Position numbers and translations under genes: made by a program
Assembly: GCA_964600235.1 (NCBI GenBank)
Contig: CAZRIV010000007.1
Span: 120,759 to 184,758 of the forward strand
Length of the DNA: 64,000 bases
Reading direction: 5' to 3'
Source of the DNA: MWEI01 sp964600235
GTDB taxonomy: Bacteria > Desulfobacterota > Desulfomonilia > UBA1062
Notes under the pieces: model-generated
What the model was told of the DNA's origin: nothing
Databases searched by the model: none
The model's input: the letters and a program-made list of their open reading frames with translations, nothing else
In this document: positions 11,182 through 19,729 of the stretch, piece by piece
Layout: each line of letters opens with the position of its first letter
Numbering within the stretch: the first letter of the stretch is position 1

Positions 11182-11409
11182 ATGAGAAGATTTTTTTCAT
11201 TATAGGGCCCCGTTCTGATTCTCCTCGGCGTGGTCGTGATTGCTACAATTGCGATACAATACACCTTGAATGTACTGGATAATGATCTATGGTTCTACCT
11301 GGCGTACGGGCGCTATATCATTGAACATCATACCCTAACCCTTGATCATACCATATTCAGCTGGACCCCGAGAGGTTTGGAGAAACGACAGCTCGAAATC
11401 GGGGGATGA
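11182..11409 (+). pseudogene. fragment of a multi-pass membrane protein gene, with an internal stop
   Basis: From ATG 11182 the frame reads seven codons, meets TAG at 11203-11205, then continues 67 codons in the same frame to TGA at 11407. The second part has one hydrophobic segment (LILLGVVVIATIAIQYTL) followed by LDNDLWFYLAYGRYIIEHHT. This resembles the first loop of large prokaryotic integral-membrane proteins of the mannosyltransferase/O-antigen-type superfamily, where a DxDLWxHLxxGR pattern follows the first helix. Those proteins are normally several hundred residues, so most of the gene is gone. The following 230 bases up to the minus-strand gene show no continuation. It is probably a decayed remnant. 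Confidence 0.5.
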
Positions 11410-11639
11410 TAGTCAAAGTGTTCGATAGTCCTCCAGACGTTCATCAGTGGCTTGGTATTCCACAAACCAATCCGCCGAAGGGAGACGTTGCCTGAGAGAC
11501 TCAGCAGACAGGGTGCATTCTGTGAATTGGCAAACACTCCAAGGACATCCGGGTAGACGTTTTCACACCCGTGCATGTATATTATTAATCCTTAAGTTTC
11601 TGATTCATCCCCCATGGGATTGTTATAAAGGCGGTACTC

Positions 11640-12677
11640 TTAGTTTCTCCCATAGATGTGCGGCCGGTTGAACCGGAAAAAGTCGTCCTTCTCCTCCAGG
11701 GCTATGGTGTTTGCCTCGTCATGGAAGTATTGCTGACGGAGCTCATCGAGTCTTTCTTCCTGCTCCTGCCCCTTGTATTGCTGAATAACCGCCTCTCGCT
11801 CTTCCATGTATTTCATGCCCGTCTCCCAGCGTCCGGCGTTGTACGCGTCTCTCTGTGCCATCTTTTCGATCTGCTCGGGTGCAAATCCCATGCTGCTGCG
11901 GATCCGGTTTATCTCCTGCTGCCGCTGCTCGGGGGTCAACCACTTCAACTCCTCCTGCACCGAGTCGATGCTGAAAAATACCTTTGCCAGCAGCCCTCTC
12001 TGGTTCAAAAGAAAGGCCTCGGGTGTACGGGCATACACCTCGCGGAGGGTGCCCTCGTATATGTCCAGCTTCTCGTCAATGGTCATATCCTTCGACTCGT
12101 TGAGTTCAGCCAGAGTGTCCTGCACCTTTGCCTTCCGTTCTTCTGTTGCCAGCAGCTCACCGGTCCAGATCTTCTCAGCATCCTCACCGAAAAGTTCATG
12201 GCGCTTCTGCCACATGGCGGTGAGCCTCTCGATTGCCGTCATCTTGATGAGTCTTTCCCTGCTGCCTATAAGCCATTGATTATACTGGTCCAGCCTGTCC
12301 AGGGTATCCATGATCTCGTCCGCATGCCGGGGGAAGGCCCGCTTGAGGATACCGTAAAAATAGGTTCTGCCTTTTTCCGGGTGAGTGCCTACGACAAGAT
12401 CCCGGATGCCCAGCAGCGCCGCCTGGGTGCTCTTTTCCGTGATGGTATCACCATAGTATTTGACCAACTGGGCCACGATCTGGTCGCTGAAAGGGTCTCT
12501 GTCAAAAGTATCGGAGGGTGCGTTCGCAGATACTTTCCCATGCTTTATGGCGTGAATGATGTTGGGTATGCCCGCTGATCTATCTCCCGACGGGTAAATT
12601 AAGGAAAGGAGGGCAAATGAAGCTGCAAGCGCTGCAGCAATGAGAGCTATTGATACAAGTGTCTTTTTCCTGCTCAT
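11640..12677 (-). CDS. lipase-chaperone (Lif)-like membrane-anchored protein
   Basis: A 345-residue protein with an uncleaved-looking N-terminal membrane anchor (residues 7-27), a variable spacer, and a long charged helical body. The helical body (WQKRHELFGEDAEKIWTGEL, then ERKAKVQDTLAELNESKDMT) follows the pattern of lipase-specific foldases, which sit on the periplasmic side of the inner membrane and fold secreted lipases. The RxxFDY-type motif of well-studied foldases is not obvious; FDRDPFSDQIVAQLVKYYGD occupies the corresponding place. It lies downstream of an SGNH esterase gene on the same strand, its likely client. Family assignment rests on length, topology and the helical segment only. 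Confidence 0.6.
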   Translation of the reverse strand: MSRKKTLVSIALIAAALAASFALLSLIYPSGDRSAGIPNIIHAIKHGKVSANAPSDTFDRDPFSDQIVAQLVKYYGDTITEKSTQAALLGIRDLVVGTHPEKGRTYFYGILKRAFPRHADEIMDTLDRLDQYNQWLIGSRERLIKMTAIERLTAMWQKRHELFGEDAEKIWTGELLATEERKAKVQDTLAELNESKDMTIDEKLDIYEGTLREVYARTPEAFLLNQRGLLAKVFFSIDSVQEELKWLTPEQRQQEINRIRSSMGFAPEQIEKMAQRDAYNAGRWETGMKYMEEREAVIQQYKGQEQEERLDELRQQYFHDEANTIALEEKDDFFRFNRPHIYGRN

Positions 12678-12765
12678 AGTTGGAGACCTTACATTCTAAA
12701 GCCCAGGTTCGACTTTCTTATGCACATGCTGCTTCAGGTCCTCTATCCTAGCTCCTTATAGACAG

Positions 12766-12806
12766 AAGGGGTTCATGGGGGGGTACCAGCCACCCATGAA
12801 CCCCTT
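12766..12806 (-). terminator. terminator after the SGNH esterase gene
   Basis: A perfect 14-bp stem (AAGGGGTTCATGGG 12766-12779 with CCCATGAACCCCTT 12793-12806), then TTCTGTCT on the minus strand. It lies between the SGNH gene and the chaperone-like gene, so readthrough or a second promoter is needed for the latter. Confidence 0.7.
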
Positions 12807-12812
12807 GTTCCC

Positions 12813-13571
12813 TTAAAGCTTGGTCTGGAGAATCGGCCAGATCAGGTTAGCCAGTTTGGCTGACCCTGAATCATTGGGGTGGACACCGTCAAAGGTGATA
12901 TCCGATGAGGTCATGGCCGACCGCGGGTCGATGAATACACGGGAGGCGGGCCCGGCGGTTGCGTTCGCAACAGCCTGGGCCATCTTCGTATCCCCGTATG
13001 CAACTGCCTTGTTCAGGGACGTGCTGCCGATCAGGCCATTCTTCAGATTGTAGTAACCCAGATGGATGAGGTTCTGGACGCCGTCCCTGCCCATCTGGTT
13101 GAACAGATCCACCATGTCCACGTACACATCGTCGATGAGCGCCTTGCAGGTTGACGAAAGCCCGCTCTCCCACCAGTCGACCTTGCAGTTGTAGGGATCG
13201 AACGCCGTGGCCGGGATCAGGATATCGTTGCCGCCTCCGTCCAGCAGGACGGTCTTGATGAAGCTGGAATCGCCCTTTGCCGTGGCATACTGCTCGGCGA
13301 CATCGATGGTGGTTGCAACGTTGTCGCTCGCGAAATTGGCGCCGGACACGCAGTAATTCCTGAAGGTCTTCCCGGCCTTTGCCTGCAGATTGTCATGGAT
13401 CTTGCCGGAAAGGGCGAATATGGAGTCACCGAGATTCACCACAGCGTTCAGGTCTGCGGAACGTATCCATGGGGCGCTGAGCATATCCTCACCAAGACAA
13501 CCGGTAATGAATAATAAACCAACGAATACACACCCTGCGAGAATACACTCCAAACTTCTCCTTCTTTTCAT
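12813..13571 (-). CDS. SGNH/GDSL-family esterase lipoprotein
   Basis: A 252-residue secreted hydrolase. The N-terminus is a lipoprotein signal (CILAGCVFVGLLFITGC, acceptor Cys in the ITGC box). The SGNH blocks are in order: NLGDSIF (Ser nucleophile, about residue 50), an oxyanion Gly block (VSGANFASDN), GGGNDI (block III Asn, about residue 113), and DGVHPNDSG near the C-terminus holding the Asp/His pair. The family hydrolyses short-chain esters, lipids or acetylated sugars. Its neighbours are a sigma-54 activator upstream and a lipase-chaperone-like gene downstream. A TGGCAC-N5-TTG promoter lies about 120 bases upstream of the start. Confidence 0.85.
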   Translation of the reverse strand: MKRRRSLECILAGCVFVGLLFITGCLGEDMLSAPWIRSADLNAVVNLGDSIFALSGKIHDNLQAKAGKTFRNYCVSGANFASDNVATTIDVAEQYATAKGDSSFIKTVLLDGGGNDILIPATAFDPYNCKVDWWESGLSSTCKALIDDVYVDMVDLFNQMGRDGVQNLIHLGYYNLKNGLIGSTSLNKAVAYGDTKMAQAVANATAGPASRVFIDPRSAMTSSDITFDGVHPNDSGSAKLANLIWPILQTKL

Positions 13572-13693
13572 GTGAAACCCCCCTAATCAATGTATTCCAT
13601 CCATGGTGGGATGGTTGTTTATTAAAGCCCCGTAAGAGATATTCAGAATCCCTGCCCATGCCCGGAACAGGAAAACAGAGCCCTCCCTCTTTA

Positions 13694-13709
13694 AACAAGA
13701 ATGGTGCCA
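13694..13709 (-). promoter_or_regulatory. sigma-54-type promoter before the SGNH esterase gene
   Basis: Minus strand TGGCAC (13704-13709), five bases, then TTGTT (13694-13698). The -24 box is perfect and the spacing correct; the -12 box has GT in place of the usual GC. It sits between the sigma-54 activator gene and the SGNH gene, facing the latter. Confidence 0.55.
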
Positions 13710-13837
13710 GGCTGATATGCAGGGCTCATCTTGTTGAAACTAATGGGGTAATTTCATTTCCTCGTGTCTGCTGCTTGAAAAGATGGGGCAGAACCTACTC
13801 AGTGGGAAGAGATACAGAAGGTGATAACTACCTAATT

Positions 13838-15700
13838 TCAATGCATATTATTATGTTTGCGGGGTTTTAATGCCCCATGTCGGGGCACACTCAACCCATA
13901 TTTGTTCATCTTGATGAAAAGGGTCTTCCTGTTGATCCCCAGCGAAGCGGCAGCCTGTGTCCTGTTCCAGCGGAAGCGCTTCAGTGCATCCTCGATGATT
14001 TCCTTCTCGTAGGACTCCATCATGCTCAGTATGTCCCCTGCCAGGGGCGTCTGTGTTTTTCCTTTTACTGAAGAGCTCTTTGTCCCGGGCAGGCCTGTAA
14101 TATCGATCTTTTTCATGGACGCATACCGGTGGATGACGTTCTGCAGTTCACGCACGTTCCCTGGCCAGTCATAGTCGAGGAGCTGATTCATCATCCGTCC
14201 GGTAATGGGCGGACAGGGCCGGCCGTGTGCTGCTACGAAATGATCGATGAGCAGGGGGATGTCTTCCTTTCTTTCCCGCAGCGGGGGCAGGTAAATGGGG
14301 ATGATATGGACACGGTAGAAGAAGTCCTCCCTGATGGACCTACCCTCTATCAGGTCCTTCAGATTCCGGTTCGTAGCCGCGATGAATCGCACGTCCGCCT
14401 TCCTGGCTTCTGTGCTTCCCAGCGGGGTGAAGCCCCCGCCGTCAATGACCCGCAGGAGTTTCACCTGCATGTTCAGGTTCAGCTCGCCAACCTCGTCCAG
14501 GAACAGTGTCCCGCCGTGGGCAAAATCGAGATACCCCGGCTTGTCGGCATGGGCACTGGTGAACGCCCCCTTCTTGTACCCGAAGAACTCGCTCTCTATT
14601 ATGTTCTCCGGGATGGCGCCGCAGTTAACCGTGACGAACCTGTTTGCCTCACGGTTGCTCATCTGGTGGATGGCACGGGCCACCAGCTCCTTTCCGGTGC
14701 CGGATTCGCCGTAGATGATCACATTGGCCCTGGACTCCGCCGCCTTCACTATCGCTTCGTAGACGTCCTGCATCAATCGGCTTTTGCCGATGATGTCGCC
14801 GAAACGGTAGCTCCCCTTCAATGAAGACCTGAGCAGGATGTTTTCCTTCTGGAGATGATCCATGCTTTCCAGCAGCACCGTCTCAGTCTGTTTCTGCGTC
14901 GTGATGTCGATGAACGAGGCTATCTTCTGCCTGGTGCTTGATATGTTGCCGAAGCGCACTATCATGTCAAACGCCTCTTTCCTGCGGTTCGTTATACGGC
15001 ACTCGTATTCAGTAGGGGTCTCTCCGGACTCATCGAGGAAATGCTCCATGATCCTTTCATTTTCCTCTTCCTCGATGAATTGGAAAAGACTCATCTTCTC
15101 CTCGATCTCGCTTTTCGCATAGCCCGAGAGCTCTTCGAACTTGACGTTCACCATTGAAATGAGCAGGTTTTCCTCGAGTATGACAATGGGCAGCCCGGTG
15201 TTTTCGAACACACCCCGGTACCGTGCTTCGCTGGCCACCAGCGAGTTTCTGTCCCTGAGCTTATCTGTTATGTCCCTGACGACGATCCGTATGGCAACAG
15301 GCTCGCCGCCTTCATACACCGCTACATCCTTATACTCGTAGCTACGTTCCTCTCCGTTCATCAGCCTGATGTGCTGTATGCCGCTTGCCTTTCCCTCCTG
15401 CTTGACCTTCTGAAGAAACAGGAGGACATCGTCCCGGGCGCCTTCATCCACGAAGTCGCAGAGATTCAGTCCGACCACTTCGTCTTTCGATAGGTTGAGA
15501 TCCTGGAAGCCAGATATGCTGAAATCGATTATTCTGCCCTGGAAGTCACTGAGAATCCAACCCTCGGTGGAAGTTTCCAGCAGAGCAGGTATTTTCTGAT
15601 CTGCCCCTCCGCCAGACCTATGATTTCCCTGAGTGTCCAGGGCGGACGATTCATCACGGATTATGGCGCCGTTCAATTTCTTGCTGCTGCATGTTTTCAT
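13838..15700 (-). CDS. PAS-domain sigma-54-dependent transcriptional activator
   Basis: A 620-residue enhancer-binding protein. Two or three N-terminal PAS domains (about residues 30-270) are followed by the AAA+ sigma-54 interaction domain with Walker A GESGTGKE (about 330), the L1 loop GAFTSA (about 378), and GGTLFLDEVGELN (Walker B). A C-terminal Fis-type helix-turn-helix (WNRTQAAASLGINRKTLFIKM) ends it. The loop is normally GAFTGA; the G-to-S change at position five touches the sigma-54 contact. The ATG at 15700 is preferred to a TTG at 15760, which would add 20 residues. It lacks a receiver domain, so it probably senses a ligand or redox state through PAS. The likely target is the SGNH operon just downstream. 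Confidence 0.88.
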   Translation of the reverse strand: MKTCSSKKLNGAIIRDESSALDTQGNHRSGGGADQKIPALLETSTEGWILSDFQGRIIDFSISGFQDLNLSKDEVVGLNLCDFVDEGARDDVLLFLQKVKQEGKASGIQHIRLMNGEERSYEYKDVAVYEGGEPVAIRIVVRDITDKLRDRNSLVASEARYRGVFENTGLPIVILEENLLISMVNVKFEELSGYAKSEIEEKMSLFQFIEEEENERIMEHFLDESGETPTEYECRITNRRKEAFDMIVRFGNISSTRQKIASFIDITTQKQTETVLLESMDHLQKENILLRSSLKGSYRFGDIIGKSRLMQDVYEAIVKAAESRANVIIYGESGTGKELVARAIHQMSNREANRFVTVNCGAIPENIIESEFFGYKKGAFTSAHADKPGYLDFAHGGTLFLDEVGELNLNMQVKLLRVIDGGGFTPLGSTEARKADVRFIAATNRNLKDLIEGRSIREDFFYRVHIIPIYLPPLRERKEDIPLLIDHFVAAHGRPCPPITGRMMNQLLDYDWPGNVRELQNVIHRYASMKKIDITGLPGTKSSSVKGKTQTPLAGDILSMMESYEKEIIEDALKRFRWNRTQAAASLGINRKTLFIKMNKYGLSVPRHGALKPRKHNNMH

Positions 15701-16013
15701 TATAAATGGCCCCGCCCCTACATCAGAGGAGATGAAAAAGCATGATTTCAGATGGAACAATGCATGCTCATCTCACAAGGCGTACATACCCTGTCAGCTG
15801 CTATCCTCTTTGGGGGATCATATCATAAATACATTCAATATATTCTTAATCTGAGAATTCAATAATTAAAATTATATCCTAAAATCATCTGTTGCTGCAA
15901 CTTGATTCTCACGGAGGACTGCACGCCGATTCTAATAGAAATAGGCTCGTTGTCACCTGCGGCGGTCCGATGCTTCCTGTTTTTTATTGGTGGGCATATT
16001 GGTAATTTCGAAT

Positions 16014-16748
16014 CTATTCTGTACGGGCTGCCACCCTGTCCCACCCCAGAGAAACCGGCTCGTGCATGATGGAGCGTTCCCTGCCCTGAACGGATATGGT
16101 CAGGTGCCCCTCCATGGTCATTCCCAGAATCCTGCAGGGGTTTCCTTTCTCATCAAAAACCTCATGCCCGTCAAGGAGACCGTGATGGAGGAACTCTTCC
16201 CGCACCGGGCCGAAGCCGTCTCCGAGATACGTTTTCATCCAGTCGCACAACTTCTCTATGACGGCACGCTTCACCTCATCGACAGAAAAGGTCTCGCCTG
16301 CAGCCTGCTTCATGGAAACAGCCCTGTGCACCAGGTCATCGGGCCACTCGGATCTGTTCACATTGATGCCGATGCCTATGGCTGCAACGCCCCCCCTGGC
16401 CTCGCAGAGGATGCCGCACACTTTCCTGCCCGAGATGATCACATCATTCGGCCATTTGATCTCAATCTTTTGTTCCGGCATTAAACCGGAAAGCGCCGAG
16501 CGGACAGCGACCCCGGCGATGATGGGATGGCGTTCATCGGGCGGTGACACCGTGACGGTCATGTAGAGGTTCTCGCCTGCCGGAGAGAACCACGGCCTGC
16601 CCCTCCTGCCCCGGCCTGCGGTCTGGACCCGGGCGCTTACCAGAAGGCCTGGCCTTCCTGCTTCCAGCGCATACCGGTTCGTGGAGTCAACTTCGGCAAG
16701 CTCGATTGCCTCGGTAATGACGCCCCTTGGCGGTTCGGACCTCATCAC
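16014..16748 (-). CDS. birA: biotin-[acetyl-CoA-carboxylase] ligase
   Basis: A 244-residue biotin protein ligase that adenylates biotin and transfers it to the lysine of the carboxyl-carrier protein. Visible marks are VDSTNRYALE at the N-terminus, the biotin-AMP loop QTAGRGRRGRPWFSP (about residue 43), KWPNDV (about residue 99) and GIGINVN (about residue 124), followed by the small C-terminal domain. The N-terminal DNA-binding winged helix of E. coli BirA is absent, so this is a catalytic-only ligase and not a repressor. Its start overlaps the valS stop by four bases (ATGA), so the two are translationally coupled. Confidence 0.93.
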   Translation of the reverse strand: MMRSEPPRGVITEAIELAEVDSTNRYALEAGRPGLLVSARVQTAGRGRRGRPWFSPAGENLYMTVTVSPPDERHPIIAGVAVRSALSGLMPEQKIEIKWPNDVIISGRKVCGILCEARGGVAAIGIGINVNRSEWPDDLVHRAVSMKQAAGETFSVDEVKRAVIEKLCDWMKTYLGDGFGPVREEFLHHGLLDGHEVFDEKGNPCRILGMTMEGHLTISVQGRERSIMHEPVSLGWDRVAARTE

Positions 16749-19387
16749 CCCTGGAGCAGTGAGTATGCCTTTTCAAGGCTCTTCAGCTCAAATGCGAGCT
16801 CTTCCTTGATCCTGACCTGCTCCTCCACGACCTCTTTTTTGGCCTTTTCCATAAAGTTGGGGTTGGAAAGCTTCTTGAGCTTCTCGTCGAGTTCCTTCTT
16901 CACCTTGCCCATCTGCTTTGTGAGCCGCTCGATCTCCTTGTCGATGTCGATGACCCCCTCGAGAGGGACATAGACCTCCAGGCCCTTTGCCACGGCCAGC
17001 GCGCACTTCTTCGGGCGGTCGGCATCGCTTGAGATGAACGTGATCTTCCCCACCCGCGCCAGGTCTTTCATATGGGCGATGTTGGCGCCCAGGAGAGACT
17101 GGAGCCTGGCATCAGGGACCTTTATGACCGTATCCAGTACCACGGAAGGGGATATTCCCGTCTCGCCCCGGATGCTGCGCACCCCGGAGATGACCTCGAT
17201 GATGTAGCTCATGAGCTCATCGTCGCCCGCGAAGTCGAACTCGGGACGCTCCTGGGGGTAGGTGGCGATCACGATGGACTGAGCGTCTCTGCCCGGCAGG
17301 CACTGCCAGATCTCTTCGGTGACAAAGGGGATCACAGGGTGGAGCAGTTCCAGGATGGATTTCAGCACATAGTGGAGCACCCAGCGGGTATACCGTGCGT
17401 CCTCGGAGTTGGAATACAACATGGACTTGGAAAGCTCGATGTACCAGTCGCAGAAGGTGTGCCAGGTGAACTGGTAGAGGACATCGGCCACATCATTGTA
17501 CCGGTATTCGTCCAGCGCTGCCCGGGCATCCCGGATGGTCTTGTTCAGCTCCGTGAGGATCCACTTTTCCGCAAGGCCCAGCTTTGCCGGGTCCGGACTC
17601 ACCTCTTTCGGGTCAAAGTCCTTGATGTTGCTCAGCACGAACTTGCCGGCATTCCAGATCTTGTTGATGAAGAAGCGGTAACCCTGGATGCGCTTGTCGC
17701 TGATGCGCACATCCCTGCCCATGGCCGCAAATGCGGTGAGCGCGAACCGGAAGGCGTCCGCGCCGTATTTGTCCATCTCGATGATGGGGTCGACTATGTT
17801 GCCCTTGGACTTGCTCATCTTCTGGCCCTGCTCGTCGCGGACCAGGGCGTGGAGGTACACATCCCTGAAGGGCACGTCGTCCATGAACTTGAGGCCCAGC
17901 ATCATCATGCGCGCCACCCAGAAAAAGAGGATGTCGAAGCCCGTGATGAGGACGTCCGTGGGGTAGAATTTCTTCAGCGCCTCGGTGTTCTCCGGCCAGC
18001 CCATGGTGGAAAAAGGCCAGAGCCCGGATGAGAACCAGGTGTCGAGCACGTCGGTCTCCTGGGTGAGGGAAGCCGACTTGCAGCTGGTGCATGCCTGCGG
18101 CTCGGTCTCGCTCACGATGACCTCGCCGCATTCGTCGCAGTACCAGGCCGGGATCCGGTGGCCCCACCAGATCTGGCGGGATATGCACCAGTCGCGGATA
18201 TTGTTCATCCACTCGTAGTAGACCTTCTCCCAGTTCCTGGGGATGATCCGCGTCCTGCCTTCGGCCACGGCCTTGATGGATGCTTCGGCCAGCGGCTTTG
18301 TCCTGACGAACCACTGCTTGGAGAGGTAGGGCTCGATGGTGGTCTTGCACCTATAGCACTGCCCCACCGGAACCCGGTAAGCGGTCTTGTCCACGAGGAA
18401 TCCCTGCTCGGACAGGTCCTGCTCAAGCTGCTTCCTGCACTCGAACCGGTCGAGCTTGTCGTAAACTCCGGCATTGGCGTTCATGAAGCCCGACTCGTCG
18501 ATGATGACGATAACCTCCAGGTTGTGGCGCAGGCTCATCTCATAGTCGTTGAGGTCGTGGGCGGGCGTCACCTTCACGGCCCCGGTGCCGAACTCCTTGT
18601 CCACCATATGGTCGGCGATGATGGGGATGCGGCGGTTCATGACGGGCAGCATGAGGTCCTTGCCGACCATGTCCTTGTACCGCTCGTCTTCCGGGTTCAC
18701 CGCAACAGCGGTGTCGCCGAGCATGGTTTCTGGCCGGGTGGTGGCCACCACCACCTCGCCAGAGCCGTCGGCCAGGGGGTAGCGGATATGCCAGAGGAAG
18801 CCGTCGTCCTCCTCGTGCTCCACCTCCAGGTCGGACAGGGCGCTGTGGCACCTGGGGCACCAGTTCACGATGTAGTCACCGCGGTAGATGGAACCTTCTT
18901 TGTAGAGCGTGACGAAGACCTTTTTCACCGCATTGGAGAGCCCTTCATCCATGGTGAACCTGATGCGGTCCCAGTCGCAGGAGGCGCCCAGCCTCTTGAG
19001 CTGGCTGATGATGAGGCCGCCGTGCTTTTCCCTCCACTTCCAGACCTCCGCAATGAAGTCCTCCCGGCCCAGATCGTGCCGGGAGACGCCCCGCTCGGCC
19101 AGAGACTTTTCCACCACATTCTGGGTTGCGATGCCGGCATGGTCGGTGCCCGGCATCCAGAGCGCGTTGTATCCGTCCATCCGCTTGTAGCGGATCAGAA
19201 TATCCTGGAGGGTATTGTTCAGTGCATGGCCCATGTGGAGCACGCCCGTGACGTTCGGCGGCGGGATGACGATTGCATAGCCCGGCTTGGTTCCATCGTC
19301 TTCACGTGCATGGAAGTACTTCTTCTCAAGCCAGACATCATACCATTTCTGTTCAATATCCTTGGGATCGTAATCTTTGTCGAGCAT
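16745..19387 (-). CDS. valS: valyl-tRNA synthetase
   Basis: An 880-residue class I synthetase charging tRNA-Val. The HIGH-type motif is HMGH at residues 51-54, after PPPNVTGVL. The editing domain follows, with TTRPETMLGDTAVAVNPED. The KMSKS loop is at about residue 523. The C-terminus is the ValS-specific coiled-coil arm (from about 815, IDIDKEIERLTKQMGKVKKE). The ATG at 19387 is chosen over one 25 codons upstream because AGGAG lies just before it and it gives the family N-terminus. It is the first gene of a valS-birA pair. Confidence 0.96.
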   Translation of the reverse strand: MLDKDYDPKDIEQKWYDVWLEKKYFHAREDDGTKPGYAIVIPPPNVTGVLHMGHALNNTLQDILIRYKRMDGYNALWMPGTDHAGIATQNVVEKSLAERGVSRHDLGREDFIAEVWKWREKHGGLIISQLKRLGASCDWDRIRFTMDEGLSNAVKKVFVTLYKEGSIYRGDYIVNWCPRCHSALSDLEVEHEEDDGFLWHIRYPLADGSGEVVVATTRPETMLGDTAVAVNPEDERYKDMVGKDLMLPVMNRRIPIIADHMVDKEFGTGAVKVTPAHDLNDYEMSLRHNLEVIVIIDESGFMNANAGVYDKLDRFECRKQLEQDLSEQGFLVDKTAYRVPVGQCYRCKTTIEPYLSKQWFVRTKPLAEASIKAVAEGRTRIIPRNWEKVYYEWMNNIRDWCISRQIWWGHRIPAWYCDECGEVIVSETEPQACTSCKSASLTQETDVLDTWFSSGLWPFSTMGWPENTEALKKFYPTDVLITGFDILFFWVARMMMLGLKFMDDVPFRDVYLHALVRDEQGQKMSKSKGNIVDPIIEMDKYGADAFRFALTAFAAMGRDVRISDKRIQGYRFFINKIWNAGKFVLSNIKDFDPKEVSPDPAKLGLAEKWILTELNKTIRDARAALDEYRYNDVADVLYQFTWHTFCDWYIELSKSMLYSNSEDARYTRWVLHYVLKSILELLHPVIPFVTEEIWQCLPGRDAQSIVIATYPQERPEFDFAGDDELMSYIIEVISGVRSIRGETGISPSVVLDTVIKVPDARLQSLLGANIAHMKDLARVGKITFISSDADRPKKCALAVAKGLEVYVPLEGVIDIDKEIERLTKQMGKVKKELDEKLKKLSNPNFMEKAKKEVVEEQVRIKEELAFELKSLEKAYSLLQG

Positions 19388-19640
19388 CTCGCACTCCTGC
19401 TGAGGTTTGTGGCACTTCTCATAGCATGAACAGGCCTGAAAGGCAAAAGGGTCGCAGGGCAATGTACAGAGTATCAGGAGTAAATGCCATCCGTACTGGC
19501 TGAGTTTATCTTCTCAGAGGTGAGCATGTCGTTTAGCCGAAGTCTTGGTGTGCATGTCCTGATCCCTTTGCTCCGGCCATGAACGGAATTGTTTTATTTT
19601 ATAGGTCCGTTCAGACGCAAACTCTGGCAATGAAAACAAA

Positions 19641-19675
19641 AAGCCCGGTCCCCTGAAATCTAGGGGCCCGGGCTT
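19641..19675 (-). terminator. terminator after the acidic PopZ-like gene
   Basis: Arms AAGCCCGGTCCCCT (19641-19654) and AGGGGCCCGGGCTT (19662-19675) with one mismatch, followed on the minus strand by TTTGTTTTC. It ends the pfk/acidic-protein transcription unit. Confidence 0.75.
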
Positions 19676-19729
19676 CATTCTCTCATAAGGCCTCGGGGCG
19701 TGGTGCTGCCGAGGACCTCCTGCTTCGGA

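Noticed and set aside
11346..11576. 76-codon minus-strand frame opposite the membrane-protein relic
   Set aside because: No family and no ribosome site; it overlaps a pseudogene and is probably chance.
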